Positions 42,848-51,228 are shown, numbered from the stretch's first letter. The stretch: DNA of 64,000 nucleotides from JAJRXR01 sp041402005 (GCA_041402005.1 JAWKTB010000001.1:124001-188000), one strand, 5' to 3'. Program-made: numbers and translations. Notes: generated by a model not told the origin, from the sequence alone.

Positions 42848-44182
42848 GTGTCCGACACGATCGCCGCCATCGCTTCACCCCCCGGGCGCGCCGCCCGCGC
42901 GGTTGTTCGTCTCTCGGGCCCGGGCGTCGCCGACGCGCTCGCCACACTCCTCGACCACGATCCCGCAAGGCGCGGCGCATACACGTCCCGACTCCGGCTC
43001 AATGAAGCCCTCTCGCTGCCCGTCCTCGTCCTCCGCTTCGTCGCGCCGAGTTCGTACACCTCGGAGGACGCCGCCGAGCTGCTTCTCCCAGGCTCGTCGG
43101 CGCTGGCGAGGCGTGTACTCGACCGCCTGCTCGCACTCGACGGCGTACGCGCCGCCGAGCCGGGCGAGTTCAGCGCCCGCGCCTACCTCAACGGACGTCT
43201 CACGATCGAGCAGGGCGAGGGCGTCGCCCGCCTGATCGCCGCCGAGACCGACGCGCAGCTCGACGCCGCCCGCGACCTGCTCGCGGGGCGCATCGGCGAG
43301 ACCTACCGCGCCTGGGCGAACGAGCTGACCGATCTGCTCGCCCTGGTCGAGGCCGGCATCGACTTCACCGACCACGAGGACGTCACGCCGATCGAGCCTC
43401 GCGAGCTGCACGCCCGCCTCGGTGCTCTCCGGGTGTCGATCGAGAACGCGCTCTCGGGCGCCAATCCCACGGCGTCCGATCCCGAGGGGCCGCTCGTCGT
43501 CCTGGTCGGCGCGCCCAACGCCGGCAAGTCCACCCTCTTCAATGCCCTGCTCGGGCGCCCGCGAGCGGTGGTGAGCGAGCGCGCCGGCACGACCCGCGAC
43601 GCCCTGATCGAGCCCCTCGACCTCTCGCGCGACGCCCCGGACGCCGCCATTGTCCGCCTCGCTGATCTGCCCGGCCTCGACCCGCACACGTCGGGCGCGA
43701 TCGATGGACGGGCCCAGCACGCCGCGCTCGACAACATCGCGAAGGCCGACGCCTTGATCCAGTGTGACCCCACCGGGCGCTTCGCGCCGATCGCCGAGGC
43801 GCGACCCAACACGCCGACCATCCGCGTCCGCACCAAGGCCGACCTTCCCGCCACGTCGACGACGAGCAACGCGAGCCGTGGGGTCGCAATCGAGGTGTGC
43901 GCCCTGGACGGGTACCACCTGAGCGCCCTGCGACGAGCGATCGCCGACGTCGCGTTCGCCTCGGGCGCCCCCAACCTCGTCCCGCGTCACCGGGGCGCCC
44001 TCGCCCGAGCCTCGCGAGCCCTGGGCGAGGCGATGACGCTCTCGGGCGACGATTCCCCCGACCCCGCCCCGACCGCCGGCGCCATGCGTGACGCCCTCGA
44101 CGCCCTGGGCGAGTTGTGCGGACGCATCTCCCCCGACGACGTCATCGCCCGCGTCTTCGCGACCTTCTGCGTCGGCAAGTGA
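42848..44182 (+). CDS. mnmE: tRNA modification GTPase MnmE (TrmE)
   Basis: 444 residues. With MnmG it makes the 5-carboxymethylaminomethyl modification of wobble uridine. Folate-binding N-terminal domain (IAAIASPPGRAARAVVRLSG, AEPGEFSARAYLNGR), helical domain, G domain with G1 GAPNAGKST near 221, G2 AGTTRD, a G3 that reads DLPGL for the usual DTAGL, and G4 RTKAD for NKxD; C-terminal FCVGK supplies the catalytic cysteine. The G3/G4 changes may alter nucleotide handling. The GTG start is supported by its -10 box. Confidence 0.93.
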   Translation: MSDTIAAIASPPGRAARAVVRLSGPGVADALATLLDHDPARRGAYTSRLRLNEALSLPVLVLRFVAPSSYTSEDAAELLLPGSSALARRVLDRLLALDGVRAAEPGEFSARAYLNGRLTIEQGEGVARLIAAETDAQLDAARDLLAGRIGETYRAWANELTDLLALVEAGIDFTDHEDVTPIEPRELHARLGALRVSIENALSGANPTASDPEGPLVVLVGAPNAGKSTLFNALLGRPRAVVSERAGTTRDALIEPLDLSRDAPDAAIVRLADLPGLDPHTSGAIDGRAQHAALDNIAKADALIQCDPTGRFAPIAEARPNTPTIRVRTKADLPATSTTSNASRGVAIEVCALDGYHLSALRRAIADVAFASGAPNLVPRHRGALARASRALGEAMTLSGDDSPDPAPTAGAMRDALDALGELCGRISPDDVIARVFATFCVGK

Positions 44183-44195
44183 CTCCCCCCCCCTC

Positions 44196-44220
44196 GGTGG
44201 GATGGGCGTCCCGCCCGTCT
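44196..44220. repeat. Dispersed palindromic repeat, family C copy 1
   Basis: GGTGGGATGGGCGTCCCGCCCGTCT with the CCCCCCTCGGTGG-type flank shared with copies at 45146-45170 and inside rimO. Confidence 0.8.
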
Positions 44221-44246
44221 CCCCTCTTCCTCTGTCTTTCGGATCT

Positions 44247-44705
44247 TCACGACCCCAGCAGCGCCTCCACGAACGCCCCCAAATACCGCTCGACGAACGC
44301 GTCCACCGCCCACCCCGTCGCGACGGCGTCCACCCCCCAGCAGCACACGACCGGCTCACTCATCTCGGGGTCCGCCTGCACGATCAGCACGTCGTCCACG
44401 ACGTAGGCGCTGGGCGTCTTGTCCCCCAGGTACGCCGACAGCGCGTTCCGCTCCGGGCGCCCGATCGACACCGTCGGCCTCGCCCGCAGCTCGTCGTGGT
44501 TGAGGTACCACAGATCCGTGCACACGACCGGGCGGACCAGCTCGCCCGCGCCGCGCTCGACGAGTCTCGTCCCGATCGTCCGCGCCAGCCGCTCCGCGAC
44601 CGGTCGGTCGTACACCTCCGCGTCGAGGCTCGAGCCGACGACGATCGGCGCCGCCTGCTCGGGCAGGATTCTCGGCTCGGCGATCTCCCTCGCCCCCGCG
44701 TCCAT
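44247..44705 (-). CDS. Protein of unknown function
   Basis: 152 residues, soluble, no membrane segment or motif I recognise. A tidy frame with GGAGG 8 nt before the ATG supports it. Distinctive stretches are LWYLNHDELRARPTVSIGRP and DVLIVQADPEMSEPVVCCWG. Two adjacent cysteines lie near residue 122. It is divergent from clpS. Confidence 0.65.
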   Translation of the reverse strand: MDAGAREIAEPRILPEQAAPIVVGSSLDAEVYDRPVAERLARTIGTRLVERGAGELVRPVVCTDLWYLNHDELRARPTVSIGRPERNALSAYLGDKTPSAYVVDDVLIVQADPEMSEPVVCCWGVDAVATGWAVDAFVERYLGAFVEALLGS

Positions 44706-44803
44706 GCCGAACCCTCCTCGACCCGGTCATCCCCAAGCGCGCCGCGTGACGCACGTCCCGCCGCGTCCGGTACACTCTACGTGCTCCAGCCACGGAGGGC
44801 GCC

Positions 44804-45124
44804 ATGAGCCAGTCAGCGGACAACCAGGGTCACCAGGCACGCGGAAGCGCGGCGGTCAAGGAAAGCCCCGCCCCGCCCCGCCTCGACCGCCTCCCGTCCT
44901 ATCGGGTCCTGCTCCACAACGACGACGTCAACAACATGCTCGAGGTCGTGGACGCGATCCTCGAGCTGACCACCCTCAAACGCACCCGGGCCTTCGAGAT
45001 CATGATGACCGCCCACACCCAGGGCGTCAGCCTGATCCTCCTGACCCACAAGGAACGCGCCGAGCTCTACCGCGACCAGTTCCACTCAAAGCGCCTGACC
45101 GTCACGATCGAGCCCAACGACTAG
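44804..45124 (+). CDS. clpS: ClpS adaptor, N-end rule
   Basis: 106 residues. The ClpS core is clear: YRVLLHNDDVNNMLEVVDAI (the NDD binding-pocket motif), AFEIMMTAHTQG and AELYRDQFHSKRLTVTIEP. ClpS delivers N-degron proteins to ClpA/ClpC with ClpP. GGAGG lies 6 nt before the ATG and a TACACT box about 27 nt upstream gives a short leader, so this gene is leadered, in contrast to many neighbours. clpP is 5-6 kb away. Confidence 0.95.
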   Translation: MSQSADNQGHQARGSAAVKESPAPPRLDRLPSYRVLLHNDDVNNMLEVVDAILELTTLKRTRAFEIMMTAHTQGVSLILLTHKERAELYRDQFHSKRLTVTIEPND

Positions 45125-45449
45125 GCGACCCCACTCCTCCCCCTCGGTGGTACAGGCGTCCCGCCTGTCCTATCCCGTCTTCCTTTCCCGCACGCCCCGG
45201 CGCAGGCCGCACATCCCGCGCGCACGCCCCGGCACGGCGCGTCCGCGTCAAGCGACCACGCGCGCCGCCCGTCCTTTTCCACGTTCTCGCCCCGTCCCAT
45301 CCGAGGCAATCGCGCCGGGTCTCGCACACGCGCTCAACGGACACGCCGGTCGCGTTCGAGGCCAGCGCCGGTCAAGGTCGACGCCCCGCCCGTCGATCCT
45401 CCTCGCCTGTCGCCGGGGAAGTCTCGGCGCACGCTGAGGGGACACGCAC
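45125..45449. other. Intergenic region with family C repeat
   Basis: 325 nt without a supported gene. It holds family C repeat copy 2 at 45146-45170 and otherwise GC-rich sequence in which I see no promoter or RNA. Confidence 0.5.
45146..45170. repeat. Dispersed palindromic repeat, family C copy 2
   Basis: GGTGGTACAGGCGTCCCGCC and TGTCC, a diverged copy of the 44196 element, with the same CCCCCTCG flank. Confidence 0.75.
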
Positions 45450-45932
45450 ATGCCGATTCGTCTGGGCGACCTCCTGGTCCTCAAGGGTGTCATCACCGAG
45501 CAAGAGAAGCAGCAGATCCTGGGCGCCCAAGTCGGGCGGGCACGCCCCTTCGGCGCCCTCGCCGAGGAGATGTTCGGCGTCAGCCCGGAGGACATCGAGG
45601 AGGCCTGGGGCCAGCAGTACGCCCACCTCGCCGAGCGCCTCAACCCCGCCACCGCCACCGCCCATCCCATGACCCGCTCGTTCATCGACCGCCGCCAGGC
45701 GTGGCAGTTCAGGGTCGTCCCCATCCGCTTCGACGGCACCGAGCTCGTCTGCGTCACCACCCCAGAAGACCTCGCCCGCGCTATGCGCTTCGTCGGCTGG
45801 GCGATCGACCGCCCCGTCCGCTTCGCGATCTGCGACGAAGAGAAGATGCTCGCCGGCCTTGAGCGTCTGTACCCGATGCGCGCCGCCGCCACGGGCGTCA
45901 CCGAGACCGTCGCCCGCCTCGCCGCGAGCTAG
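45450..45932 (+). CDS. Stand-alone MshEN/GspE-N domain protein
   Basis: 160 residues. The RLGDLLVLKGVITEQEKQQIL opening and FGALAEEMFGVSPEDIEEAWGQQYA are the repeats of the MshEN (T2SSE_N) domain, which binds c-di-GMP in some members, and LVCVTTPEDLARAM completes the fold. There is no ATPase domain. It may be a c-di-GMP sensor or regulator for the type II/IV machinery and not a motor. The gspE at 7674 is on the other side of the window. Confidence 0.82.
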   Translation: MPIRLGDLLVLKGVITEQEKQQILGAQVGRARPFGALAEEMFGVSPEDIEEAWGQQYAHLAERLNPATATAHPMTRSFIDRRQAWQFRVVPIRFDGTELVCVTTPEDLARAMRFVGWAIDRPVRFAICDEEKMLAGLERLYPMRAAATGVTETVARLAAS

Positions 45933-45943
45933 TCGCGCCCTCC

Positions 45944-45988
45944 CTCCCTCTCCCCTCTGGGGAGAGGGCCGGGGTGAGGGGCTCTCCG
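45944..45988. repeat. Dispersed palindromic repeat, family A copy 2
   Basis: Near-identical to 42692-42736. It fills the gap between the MshEN gene and rimO. Confidence 0.85.
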
Positions 45989-46045
45989 TCTTCCCTTCCC
46001 TCCCGCGCCTCCACCGAAGAACCCGGACGCGATCACCGCGCCCCC

Positions 46046-46051
46046 TACACT
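46046..46051 (+). promoter_or_regulatory. -10 box TACACT, leaderless promoter of rimO
   Basis: Seven nucleotides before the TTG at 46059; supports this non-standard start. Confidence 0.5.
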
Positions 46052-46058
46052 TCCCGCC

Positions 46059-47846
46059 TTGACCGCGACGACCCCCAAACCCTCCGCCGACAACGAGATC
46101 CGCACGGTCTCGTTCGTCTCTTTGGGCTGTCCCAAGAACCTCGTGGACTCCGAGAAGATGCTCGGCCTGCTCGCCGAGGACGGCATCGCCCCAGTCTCCG
46201 CCGACGCCGGCGAGGACAACGAGCACGACGACCTCTCCCTCTCCGGCTCCGAGCAGGACTCGGGCGCGACGAGCGGTCGCGTCACCCCCGCCGACGCCGT
46301 CGTCATCAACACCTGCGGCTTCCTCGAAGCCTCCAAACAAGAATCCCTGGGCGTCGTCCGCGAGGCCATCGCCCTCAAGGATGCGGGCCAGATCAAGCGT
46401 GTCGTCGTCGCCGGGTGCCTCGTGCAGCGCCACCGCGCCAAGATGCTCGACTGGGCCCCCGGCATCGACGCGATGGTCGGCGTCTTCGACCGAGACAAGA
46501 TCCTCGAAGCAGTCCGTGGCGAACGCGCCGAGCGCGAAACCCTCGAAGACGCGGCGCAGAAAGGCCCCAACTACTGGATCAGCGCCAACGCCCTCGTCAA
46601 AGCCAAAGCCCACGGTTTGCAAACCGTGGGCCTCTCCGTCAACGGCAAAGACGGCAAGGGCGTCGGCTACTTCGAGTCCGACTCGGCCCGCCTCCGCCTC
46701 ACCCCGCGCCACTACGCCTACCTGCGCATCAGCGAGGGCTGCAACCAGAACTGCGCCTTCTGCACCATCCCCTCCATCCGCGGCAAGATGCGCTCCAAGC
46801 CCATCGACCGCATCGAAGCCGAAGCACGCGAACTCCTCCGCGACGGCGCCTTCGAACTCCTCCTCATCGGCCAGGACACCACCAGCTTCGGCGACGACAT
46901 CGGCATCGGCCTCCCCCCCCTCGTGGCACGGGCGTCCCGCCCGTGTTCTTCTTCTTCCTCTTCTATCCCGGGCGCTTCTCACGGGCGGGACGCCCGTGCC
47001 ACGGAAGACCTCTTCTCCGCCGGCCTCCCCAAGCTCCTCAAAGCTCTCTCCGACGCCTCGCGCCAGGAAGCCAAGCACGCCTGGCTCCGCCTCATGTACG
47101 CCTACCCCTCCAACTTCACCGACCCCATCATCGACGCCTTCGCGCAGCTGGTCGCGGAAGGCAATCTCCTCCCCTACATCGACATCCCCCTCCAGCACGC
47201 CTCCGACAACGTGCTCACCGCCATGCGCCGCAACGTCAGCGCGAGCCAGCAGCTCGAGCTCATGCACAAGCTCCGCGACCGCATCCCCGGCATGGCCATC
47301 CGCACCACCTTCGTCACCGGCTTCCCGGGCGAGACCGAGGACGACCACGACGAGCTTCTCGAGTTCATCGAGGAGGTCGGCTTCGACGCCGTCGGGTGCT
47401 TCCGGTACTCGCGCGAGGAGGGCACGGTCGCCGGTCGCATGGAGCTCGACCCGAAGCTCGCGGTCCCCGAAGAGATCAAGCAGCGCCGCCACGACGAGAT
47501 CATGGAGCTCCAGCAGCAGATCGCCCATGAGCAGGCGGCCTACCTCGCCGAGCAGTTCGACCCCGCCAACCCAACTGACTCCGGCTGCCACTTCGACGTC
47601 CTCATCGACCGCCCCTCCCCCGCTCTCAGCGGGGGAGGTCTCTCGCGAAGTGAGACGGAGGGGGTCTATCAAGGCCGCACCTACTTCCAAGCCCCCCAGA
47701 TCGACGCTGTCACCTATGTCCACGCGCGCGAACGCCTCTCCCCCGGCGAACTCGTCCGGTGCGCCATTATCGCCTCCGACGGCTACGACCTCATCGCCCG
47801 CCCCGTCACCGAGCTCGAACGCAAGGTCTCCCTCCCCCTCGCATAG
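46059..47846 (+). CDS. rimO: Ribosomal protein uS12 methylthiotransferase RimO with in-frame repeat insertions
   Basis: 595 residues against about 440 usual. Radical-SAM methylthiotransferase; SFVSLGCPKNLVDSE (C24), NTCGF and AGCLVQR carry the auxiliary cluster cysteines and CNQNCAFC (C228, C232, C235) the radical-SAM cluster. The C-terminal TRAM-like region reads GRTYFQAPQIDAV. Extra length comes from an acidic insert near residues 42-70 and three palindromic repeats: a 24-bp palindrome at 184-191, an inverted 23-bp pair at 288-316 and family B at 518-536. All keep the frame. TTG start is supported by the -10 box. The enzyme should still fold if the inserts are in loops. Confidence 0.93.
   Translation: MTATTPKPSADNEIRTVSFVSLGCPKNLVDSEKMLGLLAEDGIAPVSADAGEDNEHDDLSLSGSEQDSGATSGRVTPADAVVINTCGFLEASKQESLGVVREAIALKDAGQIKRVVVAGCLVQRHRAKMLDWAPGIDAMVGVFDRDKILEAVRGERAERETLEDAAQKGPNYWISANALVKAKAHGLQTVGLSVNGKDGKGVGYFESDSARLRLTPRHYAYLRISEGCNQNCAFCTIPSIRGKMRSKPIDRIEAEARELLRDGAFELLLIGQDTTSFGDDIGIGLPPLVARASRPCSSSSSSIPGASHGRDARATEDLFSAGLPKLLKALSDASRQEAKHAWLRLMYAYPSNFTDPIIDAFAQLVAEGNLLPYIDIPLQHASDNVLTAMRRNVSASQQLELMHKLRDRIPGMAIRTTFVTGFPGETEDDHDELLEFIEEVGFDAVGCFRYSREEGTVAGRMELDPKLAVPEEIKQRRHDEIMELQQQIAHEQAAYLAEQFDPANPTDSGCHFDVLIDRPSPALSGGGLSRSETEGVYQGRTYFQAPQIDAVTYVHARERLSPGELVRCAIIASDGYDLIARPVTELERKVSLPLA
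46608..46631. repeat. 24-bp perfect palindrome inside rimO
   Basis: The half GCCCACGGTTTG is followed by its exact reverse complement, with no loop. It encodes AHGLQTVG in frame. Confidence 0.9.
46923..47002. repeat. Family C inverted repeat pair inside rimO
   Basis: Arms 46923-46945 and 46980-47002 are exact reverse complements (23 bp), each with its own CACGGGCG/CGCCCGTG hairpin. They encode ARASRPC and HGRDARAT around a serine run. Confidence 0.9.
47612..47666. repeat. Family B repeat inside rimO, copy 2
   Basis: The hairpin and tail of the 42619 element, in the same orientation, read in frame as PSPALSGGGLSRSETEG inside the TRAM domain. Confidence 0.88.
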
Positions 47847-47870
47847 TCTCGGATCCGTCGGGATCGCGTG

Positions 47871-47977
47871 CCCCACGACTCGAAGACTCGTCGTGGGCGT
47901 GAATAGATGTTCTCAACCCGGTTGTGGGATTCGGTTGCATGTCAGGTACGCCCACGACGAGTCTTCGAGTCGTGGGG
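47871..47977. repeat. REP pair downstream of the RAYT gene
   Basis: Two 30-bp copies (47871-47900 and 47948-47977) in perfect inverted orientation with a 47-nt spacer. Each has an 8-bp CCCACGAC/GTCGTGGG stem around a 10-nt centre, the imperfect-hairpin shape of REP elements. Confidence 0.9.
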
Positions 47978-47989
47978 TTTCCCTCCTCA

Positions 47990-48523
47990 TCAATCGCCCA
48001 ACCCCGGAATCGGATCCCGGAACGTCCACACGCTTGCGTGCTCCAGACGCCCATGCTCGACGATGTAGTCGAATACCCGGGCGTGGTGCTCCCGTGACCG
48101 GATCGTCACGACGTGACACCGCCTCGACCAGAGTCCACCCGGGAAGCGGTCACGCAGCGCGTGCGACGACGCCCGTTTGAGGCGTCCGACCTCGCGCCCT
48201 ACGTCGCGACCCTCGAAGTTCGCGAGGAGGTGAGCATGGGTCGCGCTGACGCTCAGCACGAGCGTCTCCAACTCGATTGCTTCGATCTTCTCGAGCGATT
48301 CCCGAAGCGCGCCCCATCGATCCCCAATGCCCAGCGCGACGCGAGGACGAGTCATCCGCGCCCTGGCATGCCTTTGCAGCCCCGCGTGCTCCCCCTTGGA
48401 AGGCGGACGCCTGTAGTCCCCCGACGAGTGGACCCTGTGATCGTGGTCCCGGAACCCCCGTGGATCACCCGGGAGCCACGACCCATACGTGGACCAGATC
48501 ACGTGCTTCCAGTCCCGCGCCAT
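47990..48523 (-). CDS. REP-associated tyrosine transposase (RAYT), Y1/HUH family
   Basis: 177 residues. It begins MARDWKHVIWSTYGSWLPGDPRGF, the opening typical of a planctomycete RAYT group. The HUH metal-binding pair is H96-A-H98 in SVSATHAHLLANF and the catalytic tyrosine is Y153 in ARVFDYIVEHG. Such proteins cut and join single-stranded REP hairpins and are thought to have spread them. ATG 48523 is chosen by this N-terminus; longer frames above are shadows. REP copies sit 13 nt beyond the stop and 23 nt before the start, the layout of a REPtron. Codon use is less GC-biased than that of its neighbours. Confidence 0.88.
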   Translation of the reverse strand: MARDWKHVIWSTYGSWLPGDPRGFRDHDHRVHSSGDYRRPPSKGEHAGLQRHARARMTRPRVALGIGDRWGALRESLEKIEAIELETLVLSVSATHAHLLANFEGRDVGREVGRLKRASSHALRDRFPGGLWSRRCHVVTIRSREHHARVFDYIVEHGRLEHASVWTFRDPIPGLGD

Positions 48524-48545
48524 CGCGCGAGAGTACCCGAACGGA

Positions 48546-48634
48546 CCCCACGACTCGAAGACTCGTCGTGGGCGTACGCAGAGACCCGCCATGCCCCAGG
48601 CGTCACGGCGAGCCCCCGAGTTGTGGGGTCTCCC
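48546..48634. repeat. REP copy upstream of the RAYT gene with degenerate inverted partner
   Basis: 48546-48575 is identical over 30 nt to 47871-47900, same orientation. 48617-48634 (CGAGTTGTGGGGTCTCCC) is a decayed version of the inverted copy at 47960-47983. Confidence 0.88.
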
Positions 48635-48687
48635 CCGTGCCCCGGGCTCTTTGGAGCCCCCGACCTCACCCGCCCGATCCAAGAGGC

Positions 48688-50040
48688 ATGCTCCGCCCCG
48701 GGCAATCTGTGATGCTGTGCGCGCTCGCCCTGCTCACGCTCGGCGTGGTCATGGTCAACTCCGCCGCCATGCGGGTGGACCCGATCGACGTCGCCGCCCC
48801 GGGCGTGCACGCCTCGACCGACCCCTCGGTCGTGACGCGCGAGGGCATCACCGCCCGCTCGATCCTGCTCTCGCGCTCCACCCTGTACATGGCGGTCGCC
48901 GTCGGCGCGATGGGCCTGGCCTCGCGCCTCCCGGTCCGCCGCCTGGCCAAGCGTCTGGAGACGACTCCCTGGCCCAAGCCCTTGGGCGAGGTCGGCTGGC
49001 TCGCCGCCGGGGCCTTGAGCATCATCGCTGTGCTCGGTCTCGTCTACGTCCCGGGCATCCAGCGCGTCGTCAACGGCTCGGCTCGCTGGATCACACTCCC
49101 GATCCCCGGCCTCGAGTCCTTCCAGCCCTCCGAGGTCGCCAAGTGGGCGATCGTCCCCTTGCTCGCCTGGTACGCCGCCCGGCGCGCCACCTCGGGAACC
49201 GTCAAGGGCGGCATGCGCGAGTTCTGGAAGGGCCTGGCCCCCGCGATCGTCTGCCTCGCCGCCGTCGCGGGCATGATCGTCCTCGAAGACCTTGGCACCG
49301 GCGCGCTCATCGCGATGGTGGGGGCGATCGTGCTGCTCGCCGCGGGCGCACGCCTGTGGCACTTCCTGATGTTCGTCCCGCCCGCCGCCGCCGCCGTCAC
49401 CCTCGCGATCCTCCAGAGCCCGTACAGAGTCCAGCGGATCATCACCTTCATCGACCCCTTCGCCGACCCCCAGGGCGCGGGCTACCACATGATCCAGTCG
49501 ATGTCCACGGTCGCCGGGGGTGGCATCTTCGGGCGCGGCCTCGGGCACGGGCTCCAGAAGTTCGGGTATCTCCCGGAGGACACGACCGACTTCCTCTTCG
49601 CCGTCATCTGCGAGGAGCTTGGCCTCGCGGGCGCGATGCTCGTGATCTGCCTGTACGCCGCCATCGTCTTCAGCGCCGTCAAGGTCGTCCGGCGCGCGGA
49701 CCTGCTCACGCTCAAGCTCGTCGCGATCGGCGTCGCCGCCACCGTGACGATCCAGGCCCTCATCAACATGGCGGTCGTCACGGGGCTGGGCCCGACCAAG
49801 GGCATCGCCCTGCCGCTGCTCTCGTCGGGCGGGACGGGCTGGATCCTGACCGCGACGATGCTCGGCGTGCTCGCCGCCATCGACCGCAGCGCGCCCGAGA
49901 CCGAGGACGAACCGGAGCTGGTCGTGCGAGCCCGGATGCCCCGTGAGCCCTCGCGTCCCGCGACGATCGCGCCATCAGGCCCCGTGCTCGAGCCCGTCGT
50001 CGTCAAGCCGCGCGTTCGTCTGGCACACCCCAAGCCATGA
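48688..50040 (+). CDS. ftsW: FtsW/RodA/SpoVE-family peptidoglycan polymerase
   Basis: 450 residues, about ten membrane helices. SEDS-family lipid-II glycosyltransferase or division protein; motifs include SFQPSEVAKWAIVPLLAWY, FIDPFADPQGAGYHMIQSM, FGRGLGHGLQKFGYLPEDTTDFLFAVICEELGLAG and NMAVVTGLGPTKGIALPLLSSGG. The order ftsW-murG with an ATGA overlap is that of the division/cell-wall cluster, so ftsW is more likely than rodA. AAGAGG lies just before ATG 48688. The RAYT/REP unit sits just upstream. Confidence 0.94.
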   Translation: MLRPGQSVMLCALALLTLGVVMVNSAAMRVDPIDVAAPGVHASTDPSVVTREGITARSILLSRSTLYMAVAVGAMGLASRLPVRRLAKRLETTPWPKPLGEVGWLAAGALSIIAVLGLVYVPGIQRVVNGSARWITLPIPGLESFQPSEVAKWAIVPLLAWYAARRATSGTVKGGMREFWKGLAPAIVCLAAVAGMIVLEDLGTGALIAMVGAIVLLAAGARLWHFLMFVPPAAAAVTLAILQSPYRVQRIITFIDPFADPQGAGYHMIQSMSTVAGGGIFGRGLGHGLQKFGYLPEDTTDFLFAVICEELGLAGAMLVICLYAAIVFSAVKVVRRADLLTLKLVAIGVAATVTIQALINMAVVTGLGPTKGIALPLLSSGGTGWILTATMLGVLAAIDRSAPETEDEPELVVRARMPREPSRPATIAPSGPVLEPVVVKPRVRLAHPKP

Positions 50041-51137
50041 CCGAGCCCGCCCCGGTCTTCATGGGCGGCGGCTCGGGCGGGCACCTCTACCCCGCCCTCG
50101 CGATCGCCGAGGCGATCCGGCGCGAGCGCCCCAACGCCCGGTGCGTCTTCCTCTGCTCCACCAAACCCATCGACGCGACGATCCTCTCGAGCGAGGGCGT
50201 GGAGTTCCACCCGATCCCGGCGGCGCCCGCGGTCATGCGCCCCACGGGCCTCGTCCGCCTGATGCGATCCTGGGGCCCGAGCGTGCGCACGGCTCGGGCC
50301 GTCTTCCAGCAGCTCAAGCGCGACGGCTTCGACCCACGCCCGGTCGCGATGGGCGGGTACGTCGCGGCGCCGTGCGTGCAGGCCGCGAGCGCCGAAAAGC
50401 GGCCCGCGCTCATGGTCAACCTCGACGCCGTCCCGGGCCTGGCGAACAAGTACATCGCGCGCAAGGCGACCCGGATCGTCACCGCCGCCCCGGTCGAGGG
50501 GCGGGACTGGACGCGGGTGCGCCCGATCGTGCGCCGGGCGGCCCTGCCCTCGCGCCCGCCGACGGAATGCCGCGCCTCGTTCACCCTCGACCCCGACCGG
50601 CGCACGCTGCTGGTCACCGGCGGGAGCCAGGGCGCCCGCTCGGTCGGCGATTTCCTCGCCGCCTTCGTGCGCACGAACCCGGGCGCCCTCGAAGGATGGC
50701 AGATCCTCCACCAGACGGGCGGCGCCGCCAACGCCGAGTACGAGCGGGCGTACGCCGACGCGGGCGTTCGCGCCCTCGTCGTGGACTACATCGACCGGAT
50801 GGGCGACGCCTGGGGCGGGGCGGACCTGGCGATCGCCCGCGCGGGCGCGGGCGCGGTCGCCGAGGCCTGGGGCGCCGGCGTTCCCTGCCTCTTCATGCCT
50901 TACCCCTACCACAAGGACCAGCACCAGAAGCGCAACGCCGCCCCCCTCGTCGAGTGTGGCGGCGCGCAGATCCTCGATGACCACATCGACGCGAAGGCCA
51001 ACCTTGCGGCGCACGCGGGCGAGCTCTCGGCGCTGCTCACCTCGCCCGACCGCCTCGCCTCGATGCGAATGGCGTTGTCGAAGCTCCCCCGCCCGGACGG
51101 CGCGGACGCCGTCGCCAGAATGATCCTGGACGCGTAA
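50037..51137 (+). CDS. murG: UDP-GlcNAc:undecaprenyl-pyrophosphoryl-MurNAc-pentapeptide transferase
   Basis: 366 residues, GT-B glycosyltransferase that makes lipid II at the inner membrane. The N-terminal loop reads GGGSGGHLYPALAIAEAI, the linker loop LLVTGGSQGARS, and the donor loop RAGAGAVAEAWGAGVPCLFMPYPYHKDQHQKRNA. The usual EQN motif of the acceptor side reads NLD (VNLDAVPGLANKY), a departure that may reflect a different acceptor contact. ATGA overlap with ftsW couples the two. Confidence 0.94.
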   Translation: MTEPAPVFMGGGSGGHLYPALAIAEAIRRERPNARCVFLCSTKPIDATILSSEGVEFHPIPAAPAVMRPTGLVRLMRSWGPSVRTARAVFQQLKRDGFDPRPVAMGGYVAAPCVQAASAEKRPALMVNLDAVPGLANKYIARKATRIVTAAPVEGRDWTRVRPIVRRAALPSRPPTECRASFTLDPDRRTLLVTGGSQGARSVGDFLAAFVRTNPGALEGWQILHQTGGAANAEYERAYADAGVRALVVDYIDRMGDAWGGADLAIARAGAGAVAEAWGAGVPCLFMPYPYHKDQHQKRNAAPLVECGGAQILDDHIDAKANLAAHAGELSALLTSPDRLASMRMALSKLPRPDGADAVARMILDA

Positions 51138-51228
51138 ACCCAGGGCGCGTCCCGCTTACCGGACGCCAAAACCGGAAAACCCCCGAGGCGAGGGCCCCAT
51201 CCGCGGGCTCGGGCCTGCCCACCGCGTG

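Noticed and set aside
45372..47876. Minus-strand open frame of 834 codons
   Set aside because: Antisense to the MshEN gene and rimO, whose cluster cysteines are intact.
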